The notes under the pieces are model-generated. The model saw only the letters and a program-made list of their open reading frames with translations. It did no database searches and was not told the DNA's origin. Below are positions 56,656 to 64,000 of a stretch of DNA of 64,000 nt, piece after piece. Source of the DNA: Desulfovibrio gilichinskyi (GTDB lineage: Bacteria > Desulfobacterota > Desulfovibrionia > Desulfovibrionales > Desulfovibrionaceae). Every line of letters begins with the position of its first letter. Within the stretch, counting starts at the first letter, position 1. Location of the stretch: assembly GCF_900177375.1 (NCBI RefSeq), contig NZ_FWZU01000006.1, forward strand, positions 62,001 to 126,000. Direction: 5' to 3'. Both the position numbers and the translations under genes were made by a program.

Positions 56656-57018
56656 ATGGACATTTCAAAAAAAATTGCTGAACTCAAGCAAGATCCAGAA
56701 TTTGCTAACAACGTCGGAATGATTTTAATTCATAATGGAATCGTCCGCGGCTGGTCCCGCGATTCACACGATGAAGTTTCAGGAATAGAAATTAAAGCCG
56801 ACTATGCAAAAATTAAACAAATTAAGGCTGAACACGAAAAATTTCCAGGTATCTATAAAATTGTTGTTGAAGCGAATGAAGGAACATTCAAACCCGGCGA
56901 TGATGTCCTTTTTCTCATTGTTGCAGGTGATATCCGCGAAAACGTCAAAGCCTGTCTTGCTTCACTGCTCGACAGAGTAAAATCTGAAGCTTTCAGCAAA
57001 AATGAAATAATGGCTTAA
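56656..57018 (+). CDS. moaE: Molybdopterin synthase catalytic subunit, MoaE-like
   Basis: A 120-residue protein. GMILIHNGIVRGWSRDSHDE corresponds to the conserved MoaE N-terminal strand-turn, and IYKIVVEANEGTFKPGDDVL followed by FLIVAGDIRENVKACLASLL matches the core that ends in the catalytic Lys helix. It is about 25 residues shorter than E. coli MoaE and the usual C-terminal KKE segment is replaced by DRVKSEAFSKNEIMA, so activity is probable but not certain. It would join MoaC and MogA (both in this window) in cofactor assembly. Confidence 0.75.
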   Translation: MDISKKIAELKQDPEFANNVGMILIHNGIVRGWSRDSHDEVSGIEIKADYAKIKQIKAEHEKFPGIYKIVVEANEGTFKPGDDVLFLIVAGDIRENVKACLASLLDRVKSEAFSKNEIMA

Positions 57019-57028
57019 ACGGTTTGTT

Positions 57029-57092
57029 CAAAAGAGATTCGGCCCAAGCAGCTCATACACAAATGCGGTGAATGACAACCGGATCTCTTTTG
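57029..57092. other. Long-loop inverted repeat between convergent genes
   Basis: CAAAAGAGAT (57029-57038) pairs with ATCTCTTTTG (57083-57092), extended by TCGG/CCGG with one wobble, around a loop of about 36 bases. It separates the convergent moaE and glycosyltransferase genes and may serve as a terminator on both strands, though neither side has a clean T-run. Confidence 0.45.
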
Positions 57093-57112
57093 GGCAATCT
57101 GTATGTAAGCAA

Positions 57113-58003
57113 CTATTCTTGCACAGGAAGAATCTCTATCGGTATTACTGCCTGTCCTTCTAAAACATTTTTGACCATTTGTTCAACCTTTTCAGCCTGC
57201 TCAAACTTTCCACGTTTTTTACAGCCACCCACAAAATACCCTGCTTTGCGCTGCAACTCCACCTTGGCAAGTTCAAGTTCTTCTAAGCTTAACTCATTGC
57301 AATGCAATAACTTTATAATAGAATAAATTCTATATAAATCAAAACATGCAACACTATTTGTAAGCTGGTCCGGGCGTCCGCCATACTTAATGGTCAATTT
57401 GTCTTCCAGCAAACCTACCGGAAATTTAAATCCGGACCTGATCCATAGATCATAATCTTCGCAAGCGGGCATATTTTCATCAAACGGCCCTACACTGTCC
57501 CAGAATTTTTTATTAAACATTGCGCATGACGGGCTGATCAAACACGTTTCAAGAGAACGGTCAAAAAACATTCCTGATGGTTTCGCATATTTTTTACTTT
57601 GATTTACCCTTTTATCATTACGAACCCAAATTTCATTTGTCTGACTTATATCTAAGTTTTCAGACCTCATAAATGCAAGCTGCATTTCAAGTTTTTTAGG
57701 TAACCATTCATCATCTGAATCGAGCAAAGCTATATACTTTCCAGTTGATTCTTTTATCGCCAGATTACGGGCAGCAGAAACACCTCTGTTTTCCTGAAAC
57801 AAAACTTTTATACGTGAATCAGTATATGTTTCGAGTGTCTGCGCAGTGTCATCTGTTGATCCGTCATTTACGATCAAACATTCAAAGTCAGTAAAACTCT
57901 GCCCTAAAACTGACCTTACAGCCCGGCAAAGCATTTCAGAGCGATTATAAGTAGGTATAATAATAGATATTTCTGGAGAATAATTATTTTTATCAACTGA
58001 CAT
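57113..58003 (-). CDS. Glycosyltransferase family 2
   Basis: A 296-residue GT-A-type transferase that moves a sugar from a nucleotide donor onto a lipid, glycan or protein acceptor at the cytoplasmic face. The catalytic domain starts IIIPTYNRSEMLCRAVRSVL, then FECLIVNDGSTDD, and the metal-binding DxD region is in YIALLDSDDEWLPKKLE. The C-terminal 100 residues are less conserved. It is followed divergently by a family 4 transferase, suggesting a small glycan-building locus. Donor and acceptor are unknown. Confidence 0.88.
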   Translation of the reverse strand: MSVDKNNYSPEISIIIPTYNRSEMLCRAVRSVLGQSFTDFECLIVNDGSTDDTAQTLETYTDSRIKVLFQENRGVSAARNLAIKESTGKYIALLDSDDEWLPKKLEMQLAFMRSENLDISQTNEIWVRNDKRVNQSKKYAKPSGMFFDRSLETCLISPSCAMFNKKFWDSVGPFDENMPACEDYDLWIRSGFKFPVGLLEDKLTIKYGGRPDQLTNSVACFDLYRIYSIIKLLHCNELSLEELELAKVELQRKAGYFVGGCKKRGKFEQAEKVEQMVKNVLEGQAVIPIEILPVQE

Positions 58004-58189
58004 TCACGTACCTTCTTTTAAAAAAAATCTTTATAATTCAAACTGTCAGGTGTACATGTTATTAGCAAACAACATAAAGCCTGTGACGGATATAGTCCGC
58101 TGAACAATTTTAGCAGATATTTCACCTTATAATATTGTTATCGGACCTTTTTACTTGACTCTTTAGTTAACGGATTGTCATCTACCTTC

Positions 58190-59302
58190 ATGCGAATTTT
58201 TCAAGTCATAAACGTCCGCTGGTTCAATGCAACCTCATGGTATGCCCTCTACCTCAGTAAATTACTGCAGGATGCCGGGCATGATGTTCTCGTCATCACC
58301 GTTCCTGATACTGAGACGGAAGAAAAAGCTCGAGAAATGGGTCTTAATGTTGAGACAATTGAGCTGAATTCAACGCACCCTATAAAACTTGTTAAAGCAT
58401 GTGCAAGGGTTCTTTCTCTCGTCCGCAGCCATAAACCTGATATCGTAAACTGCCACAGAGGAGAAGCTTTCTTCTGGTGGGGAATTCTCAGGAAAACAGG
58501 ACTTGGCTTCAAGCTAGTCAGGACCAGAGGAGACCAGCGTCTTCCACGAAATGACGTTATCAACCGCTATCTGCATTCAAATATAGCCGACGCTGTTGTT
58601 GTTACAAACAAGCGCATGGCTGAACATTTTCTTAAAAAAATGGAATTAGCAGAAAAAAGCCTCTGGCTTATACATGGTGGCGTAGATACTGCTAAATTTA
58701 AGTTTACCGAACAGGGAAGAAATAAGACACGCAAGCAATTCGGGTTTACTGAGGACCATATTGTCATCGGCCTTCTCGGACGTTTCGACAGAGTAAAAGG
58801 TCAGCGTGAACTTATAGAAGCGATTGCCAAAATCCGTCACAATTCTGAGAATGAGAACATAAGACTTTTCTTGATGGGATTCCCGACAGCTACAAGCAGG
58901 CATGAAGTAGATTCATGGTTAAAGGAAAACAAAATCGAGGATATCACGAAAATAAGTGGTAAATGTGATGACATCTCAGCCTGCATTTCAGCGATTGACC
59001 TCGGAGTAATAGCCTCACTATGGTCTGAAACAATAGCAAGGGCCGCTCTTGAAATAATGGCTTGCCGCCGGCCTCTTATCTCCACGACAGTAGGAGTTAT
59101 GCCGGACCTGCTTCCTGAAGAAGCACTGGTTGAACCTGAAAATGTTTCTGCACTGGCAATAAAGATTGAAGAAGTGATCAGTAATCCTGAAATGAGAAAA
59201 AGTTTACTTGGAGCTCACGCTAAAACAATGTCCCAGCTTTCCGGGACCGGCTTTTTAAAACGCACTCTGACTCTTTATCAGGGATTGCTGACAAAGAACT
59301 GA
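58190..59302 (+). CDS. Glycosyltransferase family 4
   Basis: A 370-residue GT-B-type transferase. An in-frame TTG 15 bases earlier is an alternative start; neither codon has a strong ribosome-binding site. The donor-binding half has IGLLGRFDRVKGQRELIEAI and ISACISAIDLGVIASLWSET, matching the GT4 E-x7-E region followed by ARAALEIMACRRPLISTTVG. The N-terminal half contains the acceptor-domain pattern LLQDAGHDVLVITVPD. It is divergent from the family 2 gene and faces the transglycosylase. Confidence 0.88.
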   Translation: MRIFQVINVRWFNATSWYALYLSKLLQDAGHDVLVITVPDTETEEKAREMGLNVETIELNSTHPIKLVKACARVLSLVRSHKPDIVNCHRGEAFFWWGILRKTGLGFKLVRTRGDQRLPRNDVINRYLHSNIADAVVVTNKRMAEHFLKKMELAEKSLWLIHGGVDTAKFKFTEQGRNKTRKQFGFTEDHIVIGLLGRFDRVKGQRELIEAIAKIRHNSENENIRLFLMGFPTATSRHEVDSWLKENKIEDITKISGKCDDISACISAIDLGVIASLWSETIARAALEIMACRRPLISTTVGVMPDLLPEEALVEPENVSALAIKIEEVISNPEMRKSLLGAHAKTMSQLSGTGFLKRTLTLYQGLLTKN

Positions 59303-59325
59303 GAGATCACTAAAAACTGTAAAAA

Positions 59326-60279
59326 TTACTCAGGACCGAAAGTGGAACGGATTCTATCCAGTTGATCAGCAACTTCATATATAGTCCGGGCATATACCAT
59401 TGAGTGATTGTAGCGGTAGATAACTTTTAGTTTTTTATCTTTGCTGAGCGAGTTTTTCCAGCCATGCCTTTTAAAAAAATTAGCCATACTTTCCAGTGCA
59501 TCGGCCTTATCAAACAAATCGATTCGCCCATTCATGTCACCGTCAACAGCATAACTGAGGGCTGTAGTCGGCATAAACTGGCAAATGCCAAAAGCACCGT
59601 AAGGTGACCCCGGTATTTCAGACGGATTAATCGAGTTGGCAGACGAAAATTTTAAAAGTGCTGACAATTCTTTATAAGCCCAGTCTGCCTTCTGCTTAGT
59701 TCTTTTTCTAAGCCATTCCATATCTGCGGGACTAAGTTCAGCAGAATCTAAATCTTTTAAAAAAGCCGCAGGATCCGGGCTGGCTGCCATATTCGCAAGA
59801 TTACAAAACGCCGGAGAAGTTCCTAGTGTATGGCCGAGCTTTGTTTCAACAAGTAACAAAGCAACTAATATAGACGGAGAAACATCATATTTTTTGTCTA
59901 TTTTAGTAAGAATTTCATAATGTTCACGTAAATATGAATATGCACCTGCTAACAGGATTGCTCCAACATATCTTTCATCAAACTCTTTCTCACGGGCAAC
60001 TTTTTCAGCAGGTGGTTCGAACCTGCGCTGAAGCAGCACTTTCATCTTCCGGACCATCATTTCAGGATCATACTTAACAGAACTGACAGAAAAAACAGTT
60101 TCAATATATTCTCTGCTAAATCCGTCAGTAACGAGTCTATCCTTCAAGGGGGACCATGCTTCATGCGGATCAGTTGAATTTGCAACAGGTGTTGCAGCAA
60201 AACCGCAAACTGCAGTGCTAATTACAAGCAGAAAACAGAGAACCGAGATCGTCACAAGACTTTTAAATTTAGAAGTCAT
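59326..60279 (-). CDS. Lytic murein transglycosylase, MltB/SLT_2-like
   Basis: A 317-residue secreted enzyme with a signal peptide of about 28 residues (FKSLVTISVLCFLLVISTAV, then GFA). It lacks a standard lipobox, so it may be soluble in the periplasm rather than a lipoprotein. The SLT_2 fold is shown by LVALLLVETKLGHTLGTSPA with the catalytic Glu, SPYGAFGICQFMPTTALSYA, and the EF-hand-like loop GDMNGRIDLFDKADALES. GAGG precedes the ATG. It begins nine bases after the stop of the short selenoprotein gene and is probably cotranscribed with it. Confidence 0.93.
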   Translation of the reverse strand: MTSKFKSLVTISVLCFLLVISTAVCGFAATPVANSTDPHEAWSPLKDRLVTDGFSREYIETVFSVSSVKYDPEMMVRKMKVLLQRRFEPPAEKVAREKEFDERYVGAILLAGAYSYLREHYEILTKIDKKYDVSPSILVALLLVETKLGHTLGTSPAFCNLANMAASPDPAAFLKDLDSAELSPADMEWLRKRTKQKADWAYKELSALLKFSSANSINPSEIPGSPYGAFGICQFMPTTALSYAVDGDMNGRIDLFDKADALESMANFFKRHGWKNSLSKDKKLKVIYRYNHSMVYARTIYEVADQLDRIRSTFGPE

Positions 60280-60288
60280 AATTCCTCA

Positions 60289-60519
60289 TTATAATCTATT
60301 CATCGAAACATTAGCCATTTCTTCTTCAAAATCATCATCGATATACTTCGCGTATTCCGCAACTTCATACTGTTTGCCGCAAGACCTGCAGCACAAATAA
60401 ACACCTGTTCAGCTGCGCAGAGAATACACTTCTCCCCCGCAAACTTTACAAGACATACCCGGCTTTGCAGCTTTATTAAAGCCTCTAAAGCTGGATGAAA
60501 GCTTTCGCCCGCCGCTCAT
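60289..60519 (-). CDS. Small dual-CxxC protein with in-frame UGA, predicted selenoprotein
   Basis: A 76-residue protein if the TGA at 60409-60411 (codon 37) is read as selenocysteine; otherwise only 36 residues. The TGA lies between two CxxC pairs: C24-x2-C27 (SCKVCGG) and C44-x2-C47 (CCRSCGK), so Sec37 would be at the centre of a zinc-ribbon-like module. The same frame continues without further stops to TAA. The start ATG has AGGGGGA about six bases upstream. Directly after TGA is a SECIS-like hairpin. I recall a family called dual CxxC motif small (seleno)protein in sulfate-reducer genomes, but could not search. It lies between a TolC-gene terminator and the transglycosylase gene. Function is unknown; a redox or metal-binding role is inferred. 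Confidence 0.8.
60371..60411 (-). promoter_or_regulatory. SECIS-like hairpin downstream of the in-frame UGA
   Basis: On the minus strand, starting 19 bases after the UGA, GCUGCA pairs with UGCGGC (one G-U) around the apical loop GGUCU. A lower UGUUU/AAACA stem with an AUUUGU bulge extends it. The loop sequence is the same as that recalled for the E. coli fdhF SECIS bound by SelB, and the spacing from the UGA is within the bacterial range. Confidence 0.75.
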
Positions 60520-60576
60520 AATTCCCCCTGTGTTACTACTGTGTGAAACCGAACATAGACGGCTTGACCATAACAA

Positions 60577-60608
60577 AAAAGCCGGGTTCCTTAAAGGAAC
60601 CCGGCTTT
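60577..60608. terminator. Bidirectional terminator after the TolC-family gene
   Basis: The stem AAAAGCCGGGTTCCTT (60577-60592) pairs with AAGGAACCCGGCTTTT (60593-60608, abutting within the A-rich centre). Runs of A and T flank it on both sides. Confidence 0.9.
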
Positions 60609-60627
60609 TAAATAATATTTTATCTAC

Positions 60628-62052
60628 TTAACTTGTCTTAAGCGAAGGGTTTTTAACACCCATTGCAACAAACAGTCTTGCAAGTGCAACCTGATAATCC
60701 GACAAAGCTTCAATCAGCTGTGCTTCACTGGCACTGAGTCTTGACTGAGCATTAAGAACATCGTTGTTTGTACTGACTTGAGCCTGATAGCGGGCCATCT
60801 CCATTCTGTATCCTTCACGTCCGGATTCAACAGACTTACGACCAACCCTGATTCTATCCGCTGCGGCCTTAAGACTCAAAAGCTGATCTTTAATTTCATA
60901 AGAAGCTTCAAGTCTAGTATTATCATAATCGGCCTTAATTTTATCTACAGTCTCTTTAGACTTCTGAACATCATAATATGTTTCGCCCCAGTTAAAGAAA
61001 TTCCAGTTAACATTAGCACCGACATCCCATGAATCGGGACGATTTTTATAATTATACCTATTTGTACTTACGGAAGGATCACCACCGGCACTGTTATAAT
61101 TAAAGTCAGCGGTGAGTTTAGGGTAAAAAGAACTTTCAGAGATTGTTACATCTTCTTCTGAAATCTTAACAGCTTTCATGGCAATACGCAGATCAGGACG
61201 ATCCTTGTCAGCTCTCACAATGCACTGTTCCAAAGTCATTGAGAAAGGCAGATAAGTAAGTTCTCCGGTGTAATCAACCTTTTTATCAAGTGGAAGGTTA
61301 AGTAATGTATTCAATCTGGCAGTCTTTGAAGCAACAGAGTTGTTTGCTTTAAGAAGAGACTGTTCGGCCGTGGCAAGTTCAACTTCAGCCTGCAGAACAT
61401 CTGCTCTTGGTCTAAGACCGACCTGATAAAAAGCCTGAATAACACCTAACTGAGATTGAAGTCTGGCAACTGAATCCTGATTACTTTTTACTTCCATCCG
61501 TCCTTGCAGCAATGTCAAAAAGGCTTCCTGAATATTTCTGATCAAAACAAGTTCAGCATTATAAAGCTGAGCATCACTCTGATCTCTTTGAAGCTTGGTT
61601 TTCTGATATTTTGAAAGAAGTTCAAATCCCATGAAAATAGGCTGACTGACATTAATTCCAAGTCCCCATTGGTCCTGATATGCGGAAGGAGTAGAACCGG
61701 ATCTGGGCTGATCGCTTGAGTGTGTATAACCATAGCTCATCGACATTCCGGCTCCGAACTGACCGCGCTGTGACTTAACACTGCTTTCGGAAGCCATAAG
61801 CTGTTTGCGTGCAGCAATAATGGTAGGGTTCTGATTAAGACCCATCTCAACGCACTCTTCAAGAGAAAGAGTTAAGTCGGCACTCTTTTCAGCAGCCACA
61901 GCCTGCGGGACTTGAGTTGTCGCCTGCTCCATTGAAACAGGAGCCTCAGCCTCCCCAAGTTTGCTTTCACCCGGAAGCTGCTGAGCAAAAGCAGATGTAA
62001 CTGCTGCAAGTAAGAAAAATAATGTAAAGAAAACTGATCTGTTGCGTTTCAT
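60628..62052 (-). CDS. TolC-family outer-membrane efflux protein
   Basis: A 474-residue protein with a signal peptide of about 24 residues ending AFA before QQLPG. Two repeats of the outer membrane efflux protein fold are visible, with LSLEECVEMGLNQNPTIIAA beginning the first and LEQCIVRADKDRPDLRIAMK the second; the long coiled-coil helices are rich in Ala, Gln and Leu. It would form the outer-membrane channel of an efflux pump or type I secretion system. No membrane-fusion or pump gene is adjacent, and the RND fragment at the start of the window is too far to be the evident partner. Confidence 0.9.
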   Translation of the reverse strand: MKRNRSVFFTLFFLLAAVTSAFAQQLPGESKLGEAEAPVSMEQATTQVPQAVAAEKSADLTLSLEECVEMGLNQNPTIIAARKQLMASESSVKSQRGQFGAGMSMSYGYTHSSDQPRSGSTPSAYQDQWGLGINVSQPIFMGFELLSKYQKTKLQRDQSDAQLYNAELVLIRNIQEAFLTLLQGRMEVKSNQDSVARLQSQLGVIQAFYQVGLRPRADVLQAEVELATAEQSLLKANNSVASKTARLNTLLNLPLDKKVDYTGELTYLPFSMTLEQCIVRADKDRPDLRIAMKAVKISEEDVTISESSFYPKLTADFNYNSAGGDPSVSTNRYNYKNRPDSWDVGANVNWNFFNWGETYYDVQKSKETVDKIKADYDNTRLEASYEIKDQLLSLKAAADRIRVGRKSVESGREGYRMEMARYQAQVSTNNDVLNAQSRLSASEAQLIEALSDYQVALARLFVAMGVKNPSLKTS

Positions 62053-62163
62053 TCTATCCGTCCTAAAAGTACATGTTATTTATAGTTTAATTCTAAAACC
62101 TGAAATCAAACTCTATATAAATGTTCTTGACAATGGAATCAAGAAACATTTTGTAAGTAAACA

Positions 62164-62943
62164 CTATGCACTTGCTGCACAATCCGCAGTATCACCCTGC
62201 AATTTATCAATAGCATGTTTAATAGCTGGTATAACCGCTTCTAAACTCTCTTTTACAGCTTTAGGGCTTCCTGGTACATTTATTATGATGCTGTCACCCA
62301 GCGTTCCCGCAACGCCTCTGGAGATCATAGCGTGCGGAGTTTTAATAAGACTTGTTGCAGTTATAGCTCTTTCAAAACCCGGCAATCTCTTTTCAATAAC
62401 GGCAAGAGTCGCTTCAGGGGAAACATCACGCGGTCCGACACCAGTCCCGCCGGTAGTTATAATAAGGTCAAACCTGCTCGTATACGCAAGGTGCATCAGC
62501 AGTGATTTCAAATCACCATACTCATCAGGAATAAGAAAACCGTGCACAGCCGAAACAGGCAAGGCATCGCTGATAATTTCTGCGATCATTGGACCGCCCT
62601 TATCTTCCCTCAGTCCAGCTGCACCTTTATCACTAAGAGTCACATATGCAACAGAATACCCTGTTTTCTCAATTTTTAAATCGATAGATCCAGTCTCAGG
62701 AAGAACATCAAGAATTTCGGCAACCCATGCTTTGGCTCCAGGCACTCCGTCTATCCATGAACCGGAAACAACCCTGAGCAAATCACGCCCTTCACAGACA
62801 AGTCTCATTCCTGCGCGCAGTTTACCGGCTTCCTTCGAAACTTTAATATACGGACATCCCTGCGGAAAATGATCGCTGCGACCAAGGTAAATACGGCTGC
62901 CTACACGGAGATTACCTGCAGAAGAAAAATCACATTTAACCAT
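62164..62943 (-). CDS. MogA/MoaB-like molybdopterin adenylyltransferase with N-terminal extension
   Basis: A 259-residue protein. Residues about 95-250 are the MogA/MoaB fold: AYVTLSDKGAAGLREDKGGP, then ITTGGTGVGPRDVSPEATLA and ISRGVAGTLGDSIIINVPGS with the nucleotide and substrate loops. This fold adenylylates molybdopterin before metal insertion. The first 95 residues are a separate beta-rich stretch, with FPQGCPYIKVSKEAGKLRAG, that ordinary MogA lacks; I do not recognise it. It is 29 bases after the DUF1614 gene on the same strand. Confidence 0.82.
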   Translation of the reverse strand: MVKCDFSSAGNLRVGSRIYLGRSDHFPQGCPYIKVSKEAGKLRAGMRLVCEGRDLLRVVSGSWIDGVPGAKAWVAEILDVLPETGSIDLKIEKTGYSVAYVTLSDKGAAGLREDKGGPMIAEIISDALPVSAVHGFLIPDEYGDLKSLLMHLAYTSRFDLIITTGGTGVGPRDVSPEATLAVIEKRLPGFERAITATSLIKTPHAMISRGVAGTLGDSIIINVPGSPKAVKESLEAVIPAIKHAIDKLQGDTADCAASA

Positions 62944-62972
62944 AATAATACTCCTTAAAATACTGCTGGTTA

Positions 62973-63677
62973 TTAAGCCAGTAAAACAGCTAGAATGCCG
63001 GTAATAAATATTCCGTCAAAAGTTCCTGCCCCTCCGATTGAAACCACCGGAGCATCAAGCATTTTTCTGGTAGCAGGAGTTGCCAGATGAAGAAGATCGG
63101 CCCCTATCAAAGTACCCAAACTACCGGCAACATAAGCTGCAACCGGAGCAATATCGCCAGAGACAAAAATAAGAGCTGCCAAAGCAGTGATTATAGGCGG
63201 AATGAGAACAGGGATACCTATTCCAACCCCCGGAACGGGCCTTGCCAAAGCATAAGTAGCTGCACTCACAATAAAAATACAGATAAAAATAGATAAATTC
63301 AATCCGTAATGATTAAGCAAAGTGATTGATAGCAGCACCGGAATAACACATCCGCCGACATTAACAGCCACTGTTTGGTGAACCAGAGACTTTCCCTGCA
63401 AAGGAGTTTCGACGGGAACATTGGGATTCAAGATTCTAAACTTTCTGACAAGCACATCAGGAACCAATCGATCTGACTTAAAAATTGGAATATTCATTCC
63501 ACTGCCGAACAATGTTGCCAGAAGGAGAGTAAACCCCTGTCCGGAAGTAAGTCCTAATTTTGAAAAGGCCGTGGTTATAAGGCCAACCTGTACAAATATA
63601 AACAAAAAGAATATAAGAATAAAAAACAAAGTGCCTAAAAACATTACCGTAGGTAGAGAAAATAAGGGGCCGCGCAT
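62973..63677 (-). CDS. DUF1614 membrane protein
   Basis: A 234-residue inner-membrane protein with about six helices. The family ends in SIGGAGTFDGIFITGILAVL, and PVPGVGIGIPVLIPP and HQTVAVNVGGCVIPV are also conserved-looking. The molecular role is unknown. It lies upstream of, and probably in one transcript with, the MogA-like gene. A 130-base region separates it from the divergent rmlA-type gene. Confidence 0.85.
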   Translation of the reverse strand: MRGPLFSLPTVMFLGTLFFILIFFLFIFVQVGLITTAFSKLGLTSGQGFTLLLATLFGSGMNIPIFKSDRLVPDVLVRKFRILNPNVPVETPLQGKSLVHQTVAVNVGGCVIPVLLSITLLNHYGLNLSIFICIFIVSAATYALARPVPGVGIGIPVLIPPIITALAALIFVSGDIAPVAAYVAGSLGTLIGADLLHLATPATRKMLDAPVVSIGGAGTFDGIFITGILAVLLA

Positions 63678-63809
63678 ACTGATGAAAGCTCCATTGTTAC
63701 TGATATTTACTTAAATGCGTTATTTAAAGCTATTAAAGCTGACACTTCAAGATATTATTGATAAATAAATTAAGTTTAGTTTATAGAAATTCAGGAGGAT
63801 TACAATTTT

Positions 63810-64000
63810 ATGAAAGGAATTATTCTGGCGGGCGGTTCCGGTACACGGCTTTATCCTTTGACTCGTGTAGTCAGCAAACAGCTCCTTCCTGTTTATGATA
63901 AGCCGATGATTTACTACCCTTTATCTATACATATGATGTCGGGCATAAAAGATATTCTCATCATTTCAACTCCTGAAGACCTGCACCGATTTGAAGATCT
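63810..64000 (+). CDS. rmlA: Glucose-1-phosphate thymidylyltransferase, N-terminal part (partial)
   Basis: Sixty-three codons of an open frame that leaves the window. [20 protein letters not shown] contains the nucleotide-binding signature, and [20 protein letters not shown] is diagnostic for RmlA, which makes dTDP-glucose for rhamnose and related sugars. AGGAGG lies 11 bases upstream of the ATG. It would start a sugar-nucleotide or polysaccharide gene set to the right. Confidence 0.9.
   Translation, partial: MKGIILAGGSGTRLYPLTRVVSKQLLPVYDKPMIYYPLSIHMMSGIKDILIISTPEDLHRFED

Noticed and set aside
60409-60411. TGA as a sequencing error or pseudogene stop
   Set aside because: The SECIS-like hairpin, the two CxxC motifs and an open frame on both sides argue for Sec insertion, though reads were not available.

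Overview
The window is a chromosomal segment of a Gram-negative, flagellated, anaerobic bacterium, most likely a sulfate reducer of the Desulfovibrionaceae. The inference rests on DsrC, the ferrous-iron uptake pair feoAB, a complex I operon without its NADH-oxidising subunits, scattered molybdenum-cofactor genes, LpxC and TolC (outer membrane), and a small gene that appears to need selenocysteine. The fairly AT-rich intergenic DNA would suit a marine Maridesulfovibrio-type genome, but the species assignment is not certain. I see no insertion sequence, prophage, CRISPR array or rRNA.

Layout. 1-7.5 kb: end of an RND efflux pump gene, then on the minus strand a large receiver plus PEP/pyruvate-binding protein, glutamate dehydrogenase gdhA, a degenerate nuclease-fold protein and an MFS transporter. 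7.5-10.4 kb: feoAB behind a Fur-box-like palindrome. 10.4-22.2 kb: a 13-gene minus-strand complex I operon (nuoABCDHIJK, an extra MrpD-like antiporter, a small membrane protein, then NuoL-like, NuoM and NuoN) with no nuoEFG. 22.5-28.3 kb: a REC-PAS-GGDEF protein, a UDP-glucuronate decarboxylase-like enzyme, and the run DUF4340-rpoZ-dnaJ-moaC. 28.4-30.2 kb: a TtcA-like tRNA thiolase and an M23 peptidase.

30.3-40.0 kb is a flagellar export and regulation cluster (fliR, flhB, flhA, flhF, flhG, fliA, cheY, fliL and three poorly known genes) with a good sigma-54 promoter in front of fliR. A chemoreceptor, lpxC, prmC, prfA, a DUF1385 protein, rpmE and dsrC follow on the minus strand. Next come a YcaO-TPR protein overlapping a methyltransferase, and a Gly-Cys-Gly tRNA cluster. 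The plus strand resumes with dksA and an RqcH-like gene that carries a terminator-like hairpin inside its coding region.

52.8-64.0 kb holds cell-envelope and cofactor genes: a lysozyme-like protein, an 896-residue TPR protein with a zinc knuckle, moaE, two glycosyltransferases, an MltB-like transglycosylase, a TolC-family protein, a MogA-like protein, DUF1614 and the start of an rmlA-type gene.

The most striking item is a short gene at 60289-60519 (minus). Its two CxxC motifs flank an in-frame TGA that is followed by a SECIS-like hairpin with a GGUCU apical loop. It reads as a 76-residue selenoprotein that a conventional gene caller would miss. Other notable items are the expanded, NADH-module-free complex I, the internal terminator in the rqcH-like gene, the zinc-knuckle protein and the structured dsrC leader.
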